A DNA stretch of 40,808 nt from Candidatus Omnitrophota bacterium (lineage in GTDB: Bacteria; Omnitrophota; Gorgyraeia; Gorgyraeales; Gorgyraeaceae): positions 1-40,808 of the forward strand of contig JAHJQM010000052.1 of assembly GCA_018819285.1 (NCBI GenBank). The letters run 5' to 3'. A model generated the notes under the pieces. It saw nothing but the letters and a program-made list of their open reading frames with translations, did not search any database and was not told the DNA's origin. The translations under genes were made by a program, and so were the position numbers. Below, one piece after another: positions 1-8,102 of this stretch. How positions within the stretch are numbered: position 1 is the first letter of the stretch; each line of letters begins with the position of its first letter.

Positions 1-212
1 GATTTACAGCGAGCTTCGGTCGGTTGACAAAGCGATAGTCGAGAGAGTTGCGAGCTGTAAACCGTAGCGGACCGCTAAAATTATTTCAGTGCCGAATGGC
101 CCCGGCCTGCTTAACGGGACACCGTGCCCGCTCGAATCGGCGAGGCTTTTCTCAGGCCTGCCAGGGCTGGCAAAAGCCCCTTAGCGTTATCTGATCACTA
201 AAATAATATATC
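1..212. other. Hairpin-rich noncoding stretch, unidentified
   Basis: No convincing coding region lies here. The stretch is clearly richer in G+C than its surroundings. An 8-bp stem is possible between 3-10 and 54-61. A 12-position stem with one mismatch is possible between 80-91 and 196-207, enclosing about 100 nt that include a GGCTTTT/AAAAGCC pairing. It could be a structured RNA, the end of one, or a dispersed repeat. I compared it by eye with SRP, RNase P and tmRNA hallmarks and saw none. The window edge may cut it. Confidence 0.3.
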
Positions 213-222
213 TCATTTTCTG

Positions 223-251
223 TTGTACATTTTAGCTTGAGACGTTATAAT
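223..251 (+). promoter_or_regulatory. Predicted sigma70 promoter of the FNT transporter gene
   Basis: TTGTAC, a 17-nt spacer, then a perfect TATAAT at 246-251. Transcription would start near 258, leaving a short leader that contains a GGGAGG ribosome binding site just before the ATG at 284. The -35 matches only in its first three bases. Confidence 0.5.
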
Positions 252-283
252 TACAATATAGCAGGTTAACTATAGGGAGGGAT

Positions 284-1099
284 ATGAACAAGCTTTTTTT
301 GAGCCCTTTGGAGATGTCAAAGGCCATAAGCGATATTGGAGAAAAGAAAGCAAGCGAAACTATATTTGAGTTATTTATCTTTGGAATTTTGGCTGGGATG
401 TATATTGCGTTCGGAGCCAGCGTTGCGACTAGTGTCTTGAGCGGAGGCACGCTGGACGCGGGCCTGGCTAAATTTCTAGCAGGGAGTGTCTTTAGTGTCG
501 GGCTCATGTTGGTGCTAATCCTTGGCTCAGAACTTTTTACCGGGAATATACTCATGACAATAGGGCTTATATATCAAAAATATTCATTTGGCAGGGTTCT
601 TCGCAATTGGCTGGTTGTTTATTTCGGCAATTTATTGGGGTCAGTGATTATAGCCTGGCTAGTATTCAGCTCCGGCCTTCTTGTTAATGCTGGCGGCTTG
701 ACGTCGATAGGAACCGCGGCAGTTAAAATTGCCGAAGCAAAACTGCAATTAGGCTTCATGGAAGCGCTCTCTAGAGGGATATTATGTAATATGCTTGTCT
801 GTCTGGCAGTGATTATGTGCATTGGTTCCAAAACTCTTGAAGGCAAGATCTTGGGAATTTATTTTCCAATCATGACTTTTGTCGCTTCAGGTTACGAGCA
901 TTCAGTGGCTAATATGTATTTTCTGCCCGCAAGCCTTATGGCAAAAGGTGAATTTATATCCAGATTCTTTACTATTTTTAATAATCTGATCCCTGTGACT
1001 ATCGGCAATATTATAGGAGGCCTTTTGATAGTCTTGTTACATCCTAAAATTGAAGAGAGAATAGCCCGCATTCTTATCAGAAGAAACAATAGCCATTGA
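284..1099 (+). CDS. Formate/nitrite transporter (FNT) family channel
   Basis: A 271-residue, highly hydrophobic protein with the length and six-helix layout of the FNT family, which moves formate, nitrite or hydrosulfide across the inner membrane as a pentamer. Both family signatures are visible: LILGSELFTG near residue 80, and an RGILCNMLVCLA segment near residue 165. The GYEHSVANM segment near residue 205 carries the central histidine used for protonating the anion. A good ribosome binding site precedes the ATG. It appears to be a single-gene unit, because a separate weak promoter precedes the next gene. No formate or nitrite enzyme lies nearby, so the substrate cannot be chosen from context. 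Confidence 0.93.
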   Translation: MNKLFLSPLEMSKAISDIGEKKASETIFELFIFGILAGMYIAFGASVATSVLSGGTLDAGLAKFLAGSVFSVGLMLVLILGSELFTGNILMTIGLIYQKYSFGRVLRNWLVVYFGNLLGSVIIAWLVFSSGLLVNAGGLTSIGTAAVKIAEAKLQLGFMEALSRGILCNMLVCLAVIMCIGSKTLEGKILGIYFPIMTFVASGYEHSVANMYFLPASLMAKGEFISRFFTIFNNLIPVTIGNIIGGLLIVLLHPKIEERIARILIRRNNSH

Positions 1100-1119
1100 A
1101 TCTAATGATGATTTTTTAA

Positions 1120-1148
1120 TTGCATTAAAACCCCAGATGCTGTAGAAT
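1120..1148 (+). promoter_or_regulatory. Possible promoter before the small membrane protein
   Basis: TTGCAT, 17-nt spacer, TAGAAT. The -10 matches consensus at five of six positions and the -35 at three. A start near 1155 would leave a leader of only about five nucleotides before the ATG at 1160, which has no ribosome binding site. Confidence 0.3.
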
Positions 1149-1159
1149 TTATCAATATC

Positions 1160-1510
1160 ATGGATATAGTTTTATATATAGGGTCATTAAAAACAGTTTT
1201 CCTGCCTTATATTAAAAGCATTCAAAGCTTTCACTTTTATTACAACAATCCATTGTTCTGGGTATTTTTTATGGTTTTGTATCTGATACTGTGGATAGGC
1301 AGAAGTTGGAACCGAGGCAAGGCATTTTTCTTTTGCATAAGCATAGCCTCTATTTTATTGGCTACTACGTGGCTTGAAAAGCCGCTCATAGATATGTTTA
1401 CAGTCCATGGATATGCAGTAGGGGGGTTTGACCCATTTATATTAAAGGTAGCGTCTCTGGTTATGATTTCAATAATAGTAATATATTTTGTATTTGTGGA
1501 TAATTCTTAA
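1160..1510 (+). CDS. Small membrane protein of unknown function
   Basis: I do not recognise this 116-residue protein. It has about three hydrophobic segments (roughly residues 33-50, 55-70 and 92-113) and an Arg/Lys-rich turn (GRSWNRGK) after the first, suggesting an inner membrane protein. The ATG at 1160 has no Shine-Dalgarno sequence. The next gene starts 8 nt after its stop, so it probably heads the unit with ybgC and the PKD gene. It could be a minor component of an envelope system, but nothing in the sequence proves that. Confidence 0.6.
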   Translation: MDIVLYIGSLKTVFLPYIKSIQSFHFYYNNPLFWVFFMVLYLILWIGRSWNRGKAFFFCISIASILLATTWLEKPLIDMFTVHGYAVGGFDPFILKVASLVMISIIVIYFVFVDNS

Positions 1511-1518
1511 ATTAGATT

Positions 1519-1920
1519 ATGGAAGACCATTACATAGAAAAGAAAATCTATTACCATGATACAGACGCAGGCGGCGTGATGTATTATGCTAATTACCTCA
1601 ACTATCTTGAGGAAGCGCGCTTTGAATTCTGTCTCAAAAAGGGCGTTAGTCTGCCGGAATCCGCTAAGCAGGGCGTGTTATTTGCGGTTGTTCATGTAGA
1701 TATTGATTATAAATCGCCTGCCAGGTACGGAGATGTGATCCGTATCTTCACGAGTATAGAAAAGATAGGTTTTTCTTCGGTCCATTTTTTAGAGGAAATA
1801 AAAAGAGGGGAAATCGTGCTTGTAAAGGCCAGGGCAGTGTGGGCCTGCGTCAATGAAGCTTTAAAACCTCAGGCCATACCTGATAAAATAAAACAGGCGT
1901 TAAAAAAGGAGGAATTATGA
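1519..1920 (+). CDS. ybgC: YbgC/FadM-type acyl-CoA thioesterase
   Basis: A single hotdog-fold domain of 133 residues, the usual length for this family. The N-terminal HDTDAGGVMYYANYLNYLE segment is the family hallmark, and Asp16 is the expected catalytic residue. YbgC enzymes hydrolyse acyl-CoA or acyl-ACP thioesters in the cytoplasm and in many Gram-negatives sit next to tolQ/tolR. Here an ExbB/ExbD (TolQ/TolR-like) pair lies about 3 kb downstream. The stop overlaps the start of the PKD-protein gene by 4 nt, so the two are translationally coupled. Confidence 0.9.
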   Translation: MEDHYIEKKIYYHDTDAGGVMYYANYLNYLEEARFEFCLKKGVSLPESAKQGVLFAVVHVDIDYKSPARYGDVIRIFTSIEKIGFSSVHFLEEIKRGEIVLVKARAVWACVNEALKPQAIPDKIKQALKKEEL

Positions 1921-4412
1921 AAGCAAGGTATTTAAATGTGTTTGTGGTGCTTGCAGTTGCGTTTTTTATACTGGCGCTGGTTCTACCAATGGATGCGCAT
2001 GCTTACAATGTGCCTCAGGATAATTCCAGGGCCAAATATTTTTACGTATTCGGGCCAGAAGGGGATCCTGATCTCGGGGCAGGGGATGCTCACTCAATGG
2101 ATTTGTACGTGGATGTGCCTGAGTCCAGTTCCGGTGAAGTAATGATTGCTGTATATGACCCTGATACAGGCGGATTCAGAGATATGAAAACGATAACCCA
2201 GGAAAAGTGGAATACAATTACAGAATATACAGTCTACGGCGCGGATGACAAAGAGCTCAATACTCAGAAAGTAGGAGAGGATGCAAAACTTGACAGAAAT
2301 TACCTTCAGTTCGGGCCATATCCAGTAACAAGCGGTAAAAAAGTAGGAAATTCTTACAGGTTTAAACTGGCAGTAAGAGGCATTGAGGGCCAGGATGAAA
2401 ACCTTTTCTATGTAAAGGTATCTCCTGATAATGCGGAGGTTTTTGGATATCAGTTGAATATAAGATTGTTGGATCAGGAAGGCGACAAGATGTATTTTTA
2501 TGCCGGTGTTCCGGAGAATACGGCAGACATACTGGTTGAGAATTATGATTTTGACCTGGATGGCGGTACCGCAGAACTTTATGTGCCTGATCAAAATACC
2601 AGATATTCCATAGTTACCTCAGGTAGCGATAAATGGGTCCAGACAAAGGTACCTGTAAATTCTAGGCAGGCAGAGAGAGTGGATTATGTGCTTACTAAAG
2701 GCACTCAGAAATATGCAAATGCCGTCCTTAGAGTTAAAGACGAAAATGGCAATAATCTGCCTATTTATTTCAGGAGCGCAAATGCCCCTCGCATAGCAGT
2801 TGCGGCCTCCAAGCCAGTGGCAGGGCCTAAAGTAAAAGAAGGGAAAAAAGAACCAGGGGTTTGCAATAAATTTACATTTGATGCAACTCAGTCTTACGAT
2901 CCAAATAATGAAGAACTCACATATATGTGGGATTTCGGGGATGGCACTACAAGCGACAAACCTATCGTGACCCATGTTTATGAAAAGGCAGGTGAATATA
3001 AGGTAATGCTTACTGTAAAGGATAATTCCGGCATGAAATGCGATACTTCGTCTACTTCTCAGGTGGTAAAGGTAAATACAGCGCCTGTAGTTAATTTCAG
3101 TTCGCCTGCGAAGATCTGCGTAAACGGGGAAATAGAGCTTGATGCCGGCGCGACAACTGATGATACCGAAGACCAATTGACTTATAAATGGGATTTTGGG
3201 GATGGAACCAGCGCGACAGGCGTAAAGGTTTCCAAGGTGTATAAATCAGGCGGGAAATACAAAATAAGGCTTACTGTGGATGATAATGCAGGCACAGCCT
3301 GCAGCGTTACATCGCAGGAGAAAACTATTATAATTAATTCTGCGCCCATAGTGAGCGCAGGAAGCGATATTGAAAAATGTCTGTCTATGTCCCAGGATTA
3401 CAAGGTCAGTTTTAATGCTGACGGCAAAGACTCTGACGGAGATACTTTAAAATATACATGGGATTTTGGAGACGGTAGTACTGCAACAGGAAAAAGCGTG
3501 ACTCATACTTATACCAAAGGCGGATCATATACAGCCAAGGTAACTGTGGATGACGGAGCTGAGTCAGCTTGTTCAATAGCTACTTCTAGTGTGAATGTAA
3601 AACTTAATAAGAGGCCTATAGCTGATGCAGGCGTTGATCAGCAAGCTTGCGTAGGAGAAGTAGTGTCTTTTGACGGCTCTGGTTCCCAGACAGAAGGAAG
3701 CAATGCTGCCTACAGATGGGATTTTGGAGACGGCAATAAAGGCGAAGGCATTAATACTACCCATGCATATAAGACAGGCGGTAAGTATCAGGTGAAGCTT
3801 ATTATCGACGACGGTAAAAACACTGATTGTTCAACAGCAGAAGATATAGCAGTTGTCATGGTAAACACAAATCCTGTGGCGGTTTTGGCAGATATCCAGA
3901 AGACTTCTGTTGGAAAACAGGTTATTCTTGACGCCTCGGGTTCCAGCGATAGTGACGGAGACCCTCTTAAATATGCCTGGGATTTTGGAAACGGCACGAC
4001 TAAGACAGGTGGCGTCAGAGAGACTTATATATATCAGGAAGGCGGGAGATACGAAGCCAAGGTTACTGTTAACGATGGCCGCGGTTCTTCATGTTCCAGC
4101 GATACGAAGGCTGTAGAAGTTATTGTCAATACTCCTCCGGTTGCGGACGCAGGCCCAAATCTGGTATGCTGCATAGGCACAGAGAACATATTTGATGCAT
4201 CGTTCTCAAAAGATGCTGATGGAGATGATTTGACCTATGCCTGGGATTTTGGGGATGGAGAGACAGCTGAAGGCGCCAAGGTAAAGCATACATATAATAA
4301 ATCAGGAAACTATACTGTAACGCTGAAGGTTAGCGACGGTACAGCTGTGTCTACTAATACATTTAGCGCAAAAGTGAACGAAAGCCCTGTTTCAGTAATA
4401 AAGGTTAAGTAA
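1917..4412 (+). CDS. Exported protein with six PKD domains
   Basis: An 831-residue protein. A signal peptide (hydrophobic residues about 7-24, AHA cleavage site near residue 29) indicates export. Residues about 30-290 form a beta-rich region I do not recognise. Six PKD domains follow, with WDFGDG-type motifs near residues 338, 425, 514, 601, 688 (WDFGNG) and 776, a spacing of about 87 residues. PKD domains are Ig-like adhesion or spacer modules of surface proteins. Domains 1-4 each have a cysteine near the start and one near the end, domain 5 has only the late one, and domain 6 has only the early ones. There is no C-terminal anchor, sortase signal or catalytic domain. The start overlaps ybgC, and a terminator follows. 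Confidence 0.88.
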   Translation: MKARYLNVFVVLAVAFFILALVLPMDAHAYNVPQDNSRAKYFYVFGPEGDPDLGAGDAHSMDLYVDVPESSSGEVMIAVYDPDTGGFRDMKTITQEKWNTITEYTVYGADDKELNTQKVGEDAKLDRNYLQFGPYPVTSGKKVGNSYRFKLAVRGIEGQDENLFYVKVSPDNAEVFGYQLNIRLLDQEGDKMYFYAGVPENTADILVENYDFDLDGGTAELYVPDQNTRYSIVTSGSDKWVQTKVPVNSRQAERVDYVLTKGTQKYANAVLRVKDENGNNLPIYFRSANAPRIAVAASKPVAGPKVKEGKKEPGVCNKFTFDATQSYDPNNEELTYMWDFGDGTTSDKPIVTHVYEKAGEYKVMLTVKDNSGMKCDTSSTSQVVKVNTAPVVNFSSPAKICVNGEIELDAGATTDDTEDQLTYKWDFGDGTSATGVKVSKVYKSGGKYKIRLTVDDNAGTACSVTSQEKTIIINSAPIVSAGSDIEKCLSMSQDYKVSFNADGKDSDGDTLKYTWDFGDGSTATGKSVTHTYTKGGSYTAKVTVDDGAESACSIATSSVNVKLNKRPIADAGVDQQACVGEVVSFDGSGSQTEGSNAAYRWDFGDGNKGEGINTTHAYKTGGKYQVKLIIDDGKNTDCSTAEDIAVVMVNTNPVAVLADIQKTSVGKQVILDASGSSDSDGDPLKYAWDFGNGTTKTGGVRETYIYQEGGRYEAKVTVNDGRGSSCSSDTKAVEVIVNTPPVADAGPNLVCCIGTENIFDASFSKDADGDDLTYAWDFGDGETAEGAKVKHTYNKSGNYTVTLKVSDGTAVSTNTFSAKVNESPVSVIKVK

Positions 4413-4442
4413 AAAAAGCTAACTTGTATGAGATTTAAAAAA

Positions 4443-4474
4443 GCAGCTCTGTCTCTATGGCAGGGCTGCTTTTT
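4443..4474 (+). terminator. Rho-independent terminator after the PKD gene
   Basis: GCAGC at 4443-4447 pairs with GCTGC at 4465-4469, extended by further pairs with G-U wobbles around a short loop and followed by a T run. It ends the unit running from 1160 to 4412. Confidence 0.85.
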
Positions 4475-4479
4475 ATTGA

Positions 4480-4508
4480 TTGAAAAGATACGGAATATCC
4501 TGTAAGAT
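4480..4508 (+). promoter_or_regulatory. Predicted promoter of the ferritin-like/exbBD unit
   Basis: TTGAAA, 17-nt spacer, TAAGAT, directly after the terminator and 24 nt before the next ATG. An AAGGGG ribosome binding site lies in between. Confidence 0.5.
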
Positions 4509-4532
4509 GCTTATATAAAAAAGGGGATAGCC

Positions 4533-5009
4533 ATGAATGTATTCAGCATATCGGAAATAGTTGAAATGGGAATAGAGAAAGAGAAGAAAAGAAAAGATTT
4601 CTATGCGATGATTTCGGAGTATTTCAAAGATGAAGATATGAAAGTCCTTTTTTTAAAATTGAAAAACTGGGAAGAAGAACATATAAAAAAATTTTCCGAG
4701 ATAAGGGATTCCGTGAAAGAGCCGAAAGAGACAGAGATATACGAAGGCGAGATGAGCGCTTATATACAGGCGCTTCTAGATGATAAGCTTTACAACGATG
4801 TTTCTCCTGGTAAGTTCAGCTCTAATGTGAAGACGCCTTTGGACGCTATCTCATATGGAATAGCGTTTGAGAAAGATTCAATTATATTTTTTAACGAGAT
4901 TATAAATTATACTGTTGACGCAAGAAAAGAGGTAATAAAAAAACTTATTGAAGAGGAAAAGCAGCATATCGTATATCTTTCCCTTTTAAAAGAAAAGATA
5001 GGAGGGTGA
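4533..5009 (+). CDS. Ferritin-like (rubrerythrin-type) diiron domain protein
   Basis: A 158-residue helical protein with the four-helix diiron pattern: Glu17 before FY, the EEEH cluster at 47-50, Glu113 in AFEKDS, and EEEKQH at 140-145. This matches rubrerythrin-like domains without the C-terminal rubredoxin module. The family handles iron, peroxide or oxygen stress in anaerobes, and here the electron donor would have to be another protein. It starts behind a clear promoter and lies 4 nt before the exbB-like gene, so it is probably co-transcribed with it. The exact reaction cannot be read from the sequence. Confidence 0.8.
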   Translation: MNVFSISEIVEMGIEKEKKRKDFYAMISEYFKDEDMKVLFLKLKNWEEEHIKKFSEIRDSVKEPKETEIYEGEMSAYIQALLDDKLYNDVSPGKFSSNVKTPLDAISYGIAFEKDSIIFFNEIINYTVDARKEVIKKLIEEEKQHIVYLSLLKEKIGG

Positions 5010-5013
5010 TTAG

Positions 5014-5643
5014 ATGGGGATATTTCAGTTAATCAGCAAAGGCGGGATTACGATGTATGTGCTTATCCCCTGCTCTATATTATCCGTAGCTATTACCATA
5101 GAAAGGATTCTGTATTACTACAGGCGATCCAGGGTTAAAAGAGAAGATTTTATGATGGATATAAGAAACCAGTTAGATCGCGATAATCCGAGACATGCCA
5201 TGTCTATGTGCATTGGTATATGCAAGGACACAAATACCCCATTCGCTAATGTTGTATGCGCTGGCCTTACCGCTTACGGCCGAGGAGAAAAAGAAATATC
5301 AAGCAATATGGAGAGAAGTATTGTCATAGAAACAAACATGTTAAGCCGTTTCACCGCCATAGTAGGGACAATAGGAAGTATTGCTGTTTACATAGGGCTT
5401 TTCGGTACAGTGCTTGGGATAATGAAGGCATTTCATAATATTTCTGCGACAGGCGCAGGTGGCATAAGCGTTGTTATAAACGGAGTATCAGAGGCATTGA
5501 TTACTACTATTGCTGGATTATGCATTGCTGTGCCCGCAGTTATTTTCTATAATTATTTTGTGAAAAGCATAGATAACTTTATAATAGACATGGAATTATG
5601 CGCCTCTGAAATATTAGATATAATCTCCGGAAAGCAAAAATGA
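5014..5643 (+). CDS. MotA/TolQ/ExbB proton channel family protein
   Basis: 209 residues with three predicted transmembrane helices (about 13-32, 117-137 and 155-178) and the large cytoplasmic loop between the first two. The GTIGSIAVYIGLFGTVLGIM segment and the following small-residue-rich helix are typical of ExbB/TolQ. The protein forms the stator of a proton-motive-force-driven motor with ExbD/TolR. It overlaps the exbD-like gene by 4 nt. No TonB, TolA, TolB or Pal gene is nearby, so Tol and Ton roles cannot be separated, although ybgC upstream hints at Tol. Confidence 0.9.
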   Translation: MGIFQLISKGGITMYVLIPCSILSVAITIERILYYYRRSRVKREDFMMDIRNQLDRDNPRHAMSMCIGICKDTNTPFANVVCAGLTAYGRGEKEISSNMERSIVIETNMLSRFTAIVGTIGSIAVYIGLFGTVLGIMKAFHNISATGAGGISVVINGVSEALITTIAGLCIAVPAVIFYNYFVKSIDNFIIDMELCASEILDIISGKQK

Positions 5644-6047
5644 ATAGAAGATCATTGAGGCCTAAAATAGTAGCAGAGATAAATATAGCCCCTCTTACAG
5701 ATGTAGCTCTTACATTATTGGTAATCTTTATGATAACCACACCCTTGATCCTCCAATCCAGCATAAAGATTAACCTTCCCGAGGCTGCGAGCGGAAAACC
5801 TTTCACGAATACCAGGCAGATAAATATTACTATCAGTGATAATAACATCATATATATTGACGATAAGCTTGTTACAAGAAAAGATCTGATATCCAAGGTC
5901 AAGATGGCGCGCAAGGACAACCCTGACCTGGAAGTGATCCTTTTTTCAGACAAGATGGTCAGGTTCAAAAATATTGTAGCCATACTTGACGATCTCAATG
6001 AGATAGGCATAAGAAATCTTAATATAGCTGCGAAGGTAGAGCAGTGA
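5640..6047 (+). CDS. Biopolymer transporter ExbD/TolR family protein
   Basis: 135 residues: a short cytoplasmic N-terminus, one transmembrane helix (about 20-40) containing Asp21 in APLTDVALTLLVIF (the protonatable residue of the family), and a periplasmic domain. It is the usual partner of the ExbB/TolQ protein encoded immediately upstream with a 4-nt overlap. Length and layout are normal. The TonB- or TolA-like effector must be encoded elsewhere. Confidence 0.92.
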   Translation: MNRRSLRPKIVAEINIAPLTDVALTLLVIFMITTPLILQSSIKINLPEAASGKPFTNTRQINITISDNNIIYIDDKLVTRKDLISKVKMARKDNPDLEVILFSDKMVRFKNIVAILDDLNEIGIRNLNIAAKVEQ

Positions 6048-6086
6048 TATGAATGAAATTATGTTTAAAACATAAGGAAGGCTATT

Positions 6087-6365
6087 ATGAAAAAAGAATT
6101 ATCTTTTATAACTGTGATCGGAAAAGATAAGCGGGGCATTGTAGCTAAGGTATCAGACCTTTTGTACAAAAATAATATTAATATAGAGGATATAAATCAA
6201 AAAATCATGGAAGGGCTTTTTGTCATGACAATGCTTGTGGATATAAGCGGATGCAGATGTCCCATCAAGAGATTAAACTCAAGCCTTGAGAATATAGGCA
6301 AAAAGATGGGCCTTAAGATTCAATTACAGCACGAAAACATCTTTAAAATGATGCACAGGGTATGA
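6087..6365 (+). CDS. ACT domain protein (UPF0237 type)
   Basis: 92 residues forming a single ACT domain: the ITVIGKDKRGIVAKVSDLL start is typical of the amino-acid-binding beta-alpha-beta fold. Small stand-alone ACT proteins of this type are commonly encoded directly before a DUF711/UPF0210 gene, as here with a 1-nt gap, and presumably bind an amino acid as a regulatory partner. An AAGGA ribosome binding site precedes the ATG. Function of the pair is not established to my knowledge. Confidence 0.88.
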   Translation: MKKELSFITVIGKDKRGIVAKVSDLLYKNNINIEDINQKIMEGLFVMTMLVDISGCRCPIKRLNSSLENIGKKMGLKIQLQHENIFKMMHRV

Positions 6366-6366
6366 T

Positions 6367-7725
6367 ATGGCTATAACAGTAGACGAGGTTTTTGAAACAT
6401 CCAAAATGATCCTTTACCAGAACCTGGATATAAGGACAACTACGCTAGGAATCAATTTAAAAGACTGCGTAGATTCTGATTTCAGAACTTTTAAGAAAAA
6501 GGTATACGACAAGATTTATAAAAACGGGTCAGTTTTGATAAAAGAGGCTAAAAAATTAGAGCTGAAATACGGCGTTCCTATTGTAAATAAGAGGATATCT
6601 GTTACTCCTGTGAGCCTTATAATGGAGACGCATCTGCGCAAGGAAAAATTTTTAGAAATGGCAAAAGTCCTTGATAATGCAGCAAAGGATGCAGGCGTTG
6701 ATTTTATAGGGGGCTTTGGTGCTCTGTGCCAGAAAGGCCTTACTCGTTCAGACAGATTATTAATAGAAACTCTGCCGGATGTTCTTTCAAAGACAAAACA
6801 TGTATGCTCTTTCTTGAACGTAGGTTCAAACGTCAGCGGCATGAATTTAGATGCAGTGAATCTGTTGGGGGCTATGCTTAAGAAAATTGCCAAAAAGACA
6901 AAAAACGGTTCAGGGTGCGCAAGGTTTGTAGTCTTTGTAAATGCGCCTGAAGATAATCCTTTTATGGCAGGCGCTTTTCACGGCGTCGGAGAAGGAGACG
7001 CTGCTTTAAACATAGGCATAAGCGGCCCAGGCGTTGTAAGAAGCGTTGTTGAAAAAAATAAAGACTGCGATCTGACAGAGCTATCTGAGATCATAAAGCG
7101 GACTGTTTTTAAAATAACAAGGGCGGGGGAGCTGATAGGGAGGGAGCTTGCGAAAAATCTTAAGATACCGTTCGGCGTAGTGGATATATCCCTGGCGTCA
7201 ACTACGAATAAAGGCGACTCTGTGGCAGATGTTATAGAGGCGTTTGGAATAGAAAGCATTGGGGCTCACGGTTCTACATTGGCGATAGCTTTATTAATGG
7301 ACGCTGTTAAAAAAGGCGGAGCGATGGCGAGCGCGAACGTAGGAGGCCTGAGCGGGACATTTATACCTGTTAGCGAAGACTTGGGTATGGTAGAGGCAGT
7401 AAAAAGAAAATCCCTCAGCCTTGATAAATTAGAGGCGCTAACAGCAGTCTGCTCCGTAGGCCTGGATATGGTTGCAATACCAGGAAACACCCCGGAAGAA
7501 ACTATAAACGCGATAATCGCAGATGAACTTAGCATAGGTATTATAAATAATAAGACAGTAGGCGTAAGAATTCTGCCTATACCAGGGAAGAAGCCAGGGG
7601 ATTTAGTAAAGCTTGGAGGCCTGTTGGGCATTGCGCCTGTAATGAGTGTTAATAAATATTCTGCTAAAAATTTTATAAAAAGAGGCGGCAGGCTTCCAGC
7701 GCCTGTCACAAGCCTCAGGAATTAA
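6367..7725 (+). CDS. PFL-like DUF711 (UPF0210) family protein
   Basis: 452 residues, the normal length of this family. The N-terminus NLDIRTTTLGINLKDC is characteristic, and the C-terminal half has conserved glycine-rich stretches (VGLDMVAIPGNTPEET, LGGLLGIAPVM). The family is structurally related to pyruvate formate-lyase-type barrels, but its biochemical role is unsettled. It follows the ACT-domain gene, its usual partner, and the two form a two-gene unit. No terminator is visible directly after the stop at 7725. Confidence 0.9.
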   Translation: MAITVDEVFETSKMILYQNLDIRTTTLGINLKDCVDSDFRTFKKKVYDKIYKNGSVLIKEAKKLELKYGVPIVNKRISVTPVSLIMETHLRKEKFLEMAKVLDNAAKDAGVDFIGGFGALCQKGLTRSDRLLIETLPDVLSKTKHVCSFLNVGSNVSGMNLDAVNLLGAMLKKIAKKTKNGSGCARFVVFVNAPEDNPFMAGAFHGVGEGDAALNIGISGPGVVRSVVEKNKDCDLTELSEIIKRTVFKITRAGELIGRELAKNLKIPFGVVDISLASTTNKGDSVADVIEAFGIESIGAHGSTLAIALLMDAVKKGGAMASANVGGLSGTFIPVSEDLGMVEAVKRKSLSLDKLEALTAVCSVGLDMVAIPGNTPEETINAIIADELSIGIINNKTVGVRILPIPGKKPGDLVKLGGLLGIAPVMSVNKYSAKNFIKRGGRLPAPVTSLRN

Positions 7726-7779
7726 TAACCTACCCTATTCCCGGAATAAATTCTACCTTTTTTCCAAACAAACCAGAGC

Positions 7780-7808
7780 TTGACAAACCCCTATTTATTA
7801 TGTATACT
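7780..7808 (+). promoter_or_regulatory. Strong predicted sigma70 promoter
   Basis: Perfect TTGACA at 7780-7785, 17-nt spacer, TATACT at 7803-7808 (five of six). Transcription would start near 7815. The first thing downstream is a terminator at 7909-7947, not a gene, so it may drive a small RNA or a terminated leader of the large gene at 8103. Confidence 0.75.
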
Positions 7809-7814
7809 TATTAT

Positions 7815-7947
7815 GTACTTTATAAATCTATTATGAGTATAGTAAAATAAATATTACGCATTTAAAACAAAGTAAATTAGCCATGGGAACCTTAATATTA
7901 AACAATATAAGCCAGGTAATTATGAATAATAATACCTGGCTTTTTTA
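7815..7947 (+). ncRNA. Candidate small RNA or attenuated leader
   Basis: A transcript from the promoter at 7780-7808 to the terminator at 7909-7947 would be about 130 nt long and AT-rich. Its start and end are supported only by the promoter and terminator patterns. If the terminator is leaky, the rest of the gap (7948-8102), with the palindromic repeat, would be the remaining 5' leader of the large gene. The 7726-8102 gap holds no convincing protein gene. A 55-codon frame from 7883 to 8050 runs through the terminator and I do not call it. Confidence 0.4.
7909..7947 (+). terminator. Rho-independent terminator
   Basis: AAGCCAGGTA at 7909-7918 pairs with TACCTGGCTT at 7933-7942, with extra A-T pairs inside and a T run that continues to 7946. 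It is a strong hairpin lying about 95 nt after the predicted transcription start. Confidence 0.85.
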
Positions 7948-8041
7948 TTATGTTCTAACAATATATCTAGGGCATTGCCTCTTAATGAATAGGACCTCTC
8001 TCCCATGGCAGGCCTATACACCAGAAAGACATGCCCTGGAT

Positions 8042-8080
8042 GTAAGTTGACACTCTTACATTGTTAAAGTGTCAACTTAC
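8042..8080 (-). repeat. Interspersed palindromic repeat, copy 1
   Basis: 39 nt: arms GTAAGTTGACACT and AGTGTCAACTTAC are perfectly complementary, and the inner pairs before the 3-nt loop contain two mismatches. The asymmetric core shows it is inverted relative to the other four copies (loop ATT instead of AAT). It ends 22 nt before the start codon at 8103. This is the most diverged copy. Confidence 0.85.
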
Positions 8081-8102
8081 AGAAAGCTTAAAAGAGGTTT
8101 AG

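Noticed and set aside
2094-3176. Antisense open frames of 166 and 185 codons inside the PKD gene
   Set aside because: They are shadows of the repetitive coding sequence. The plus-strand frame has a signal peptide and six clear domains.
7883-8050. 55-codon open frame ending in the repeat
   Set aside because: It runs through a strong terminator hairpin, has no ribosome binding site and resembles no protein I know. Ending in the repeat's TGA has a one-in-three chance by frame.
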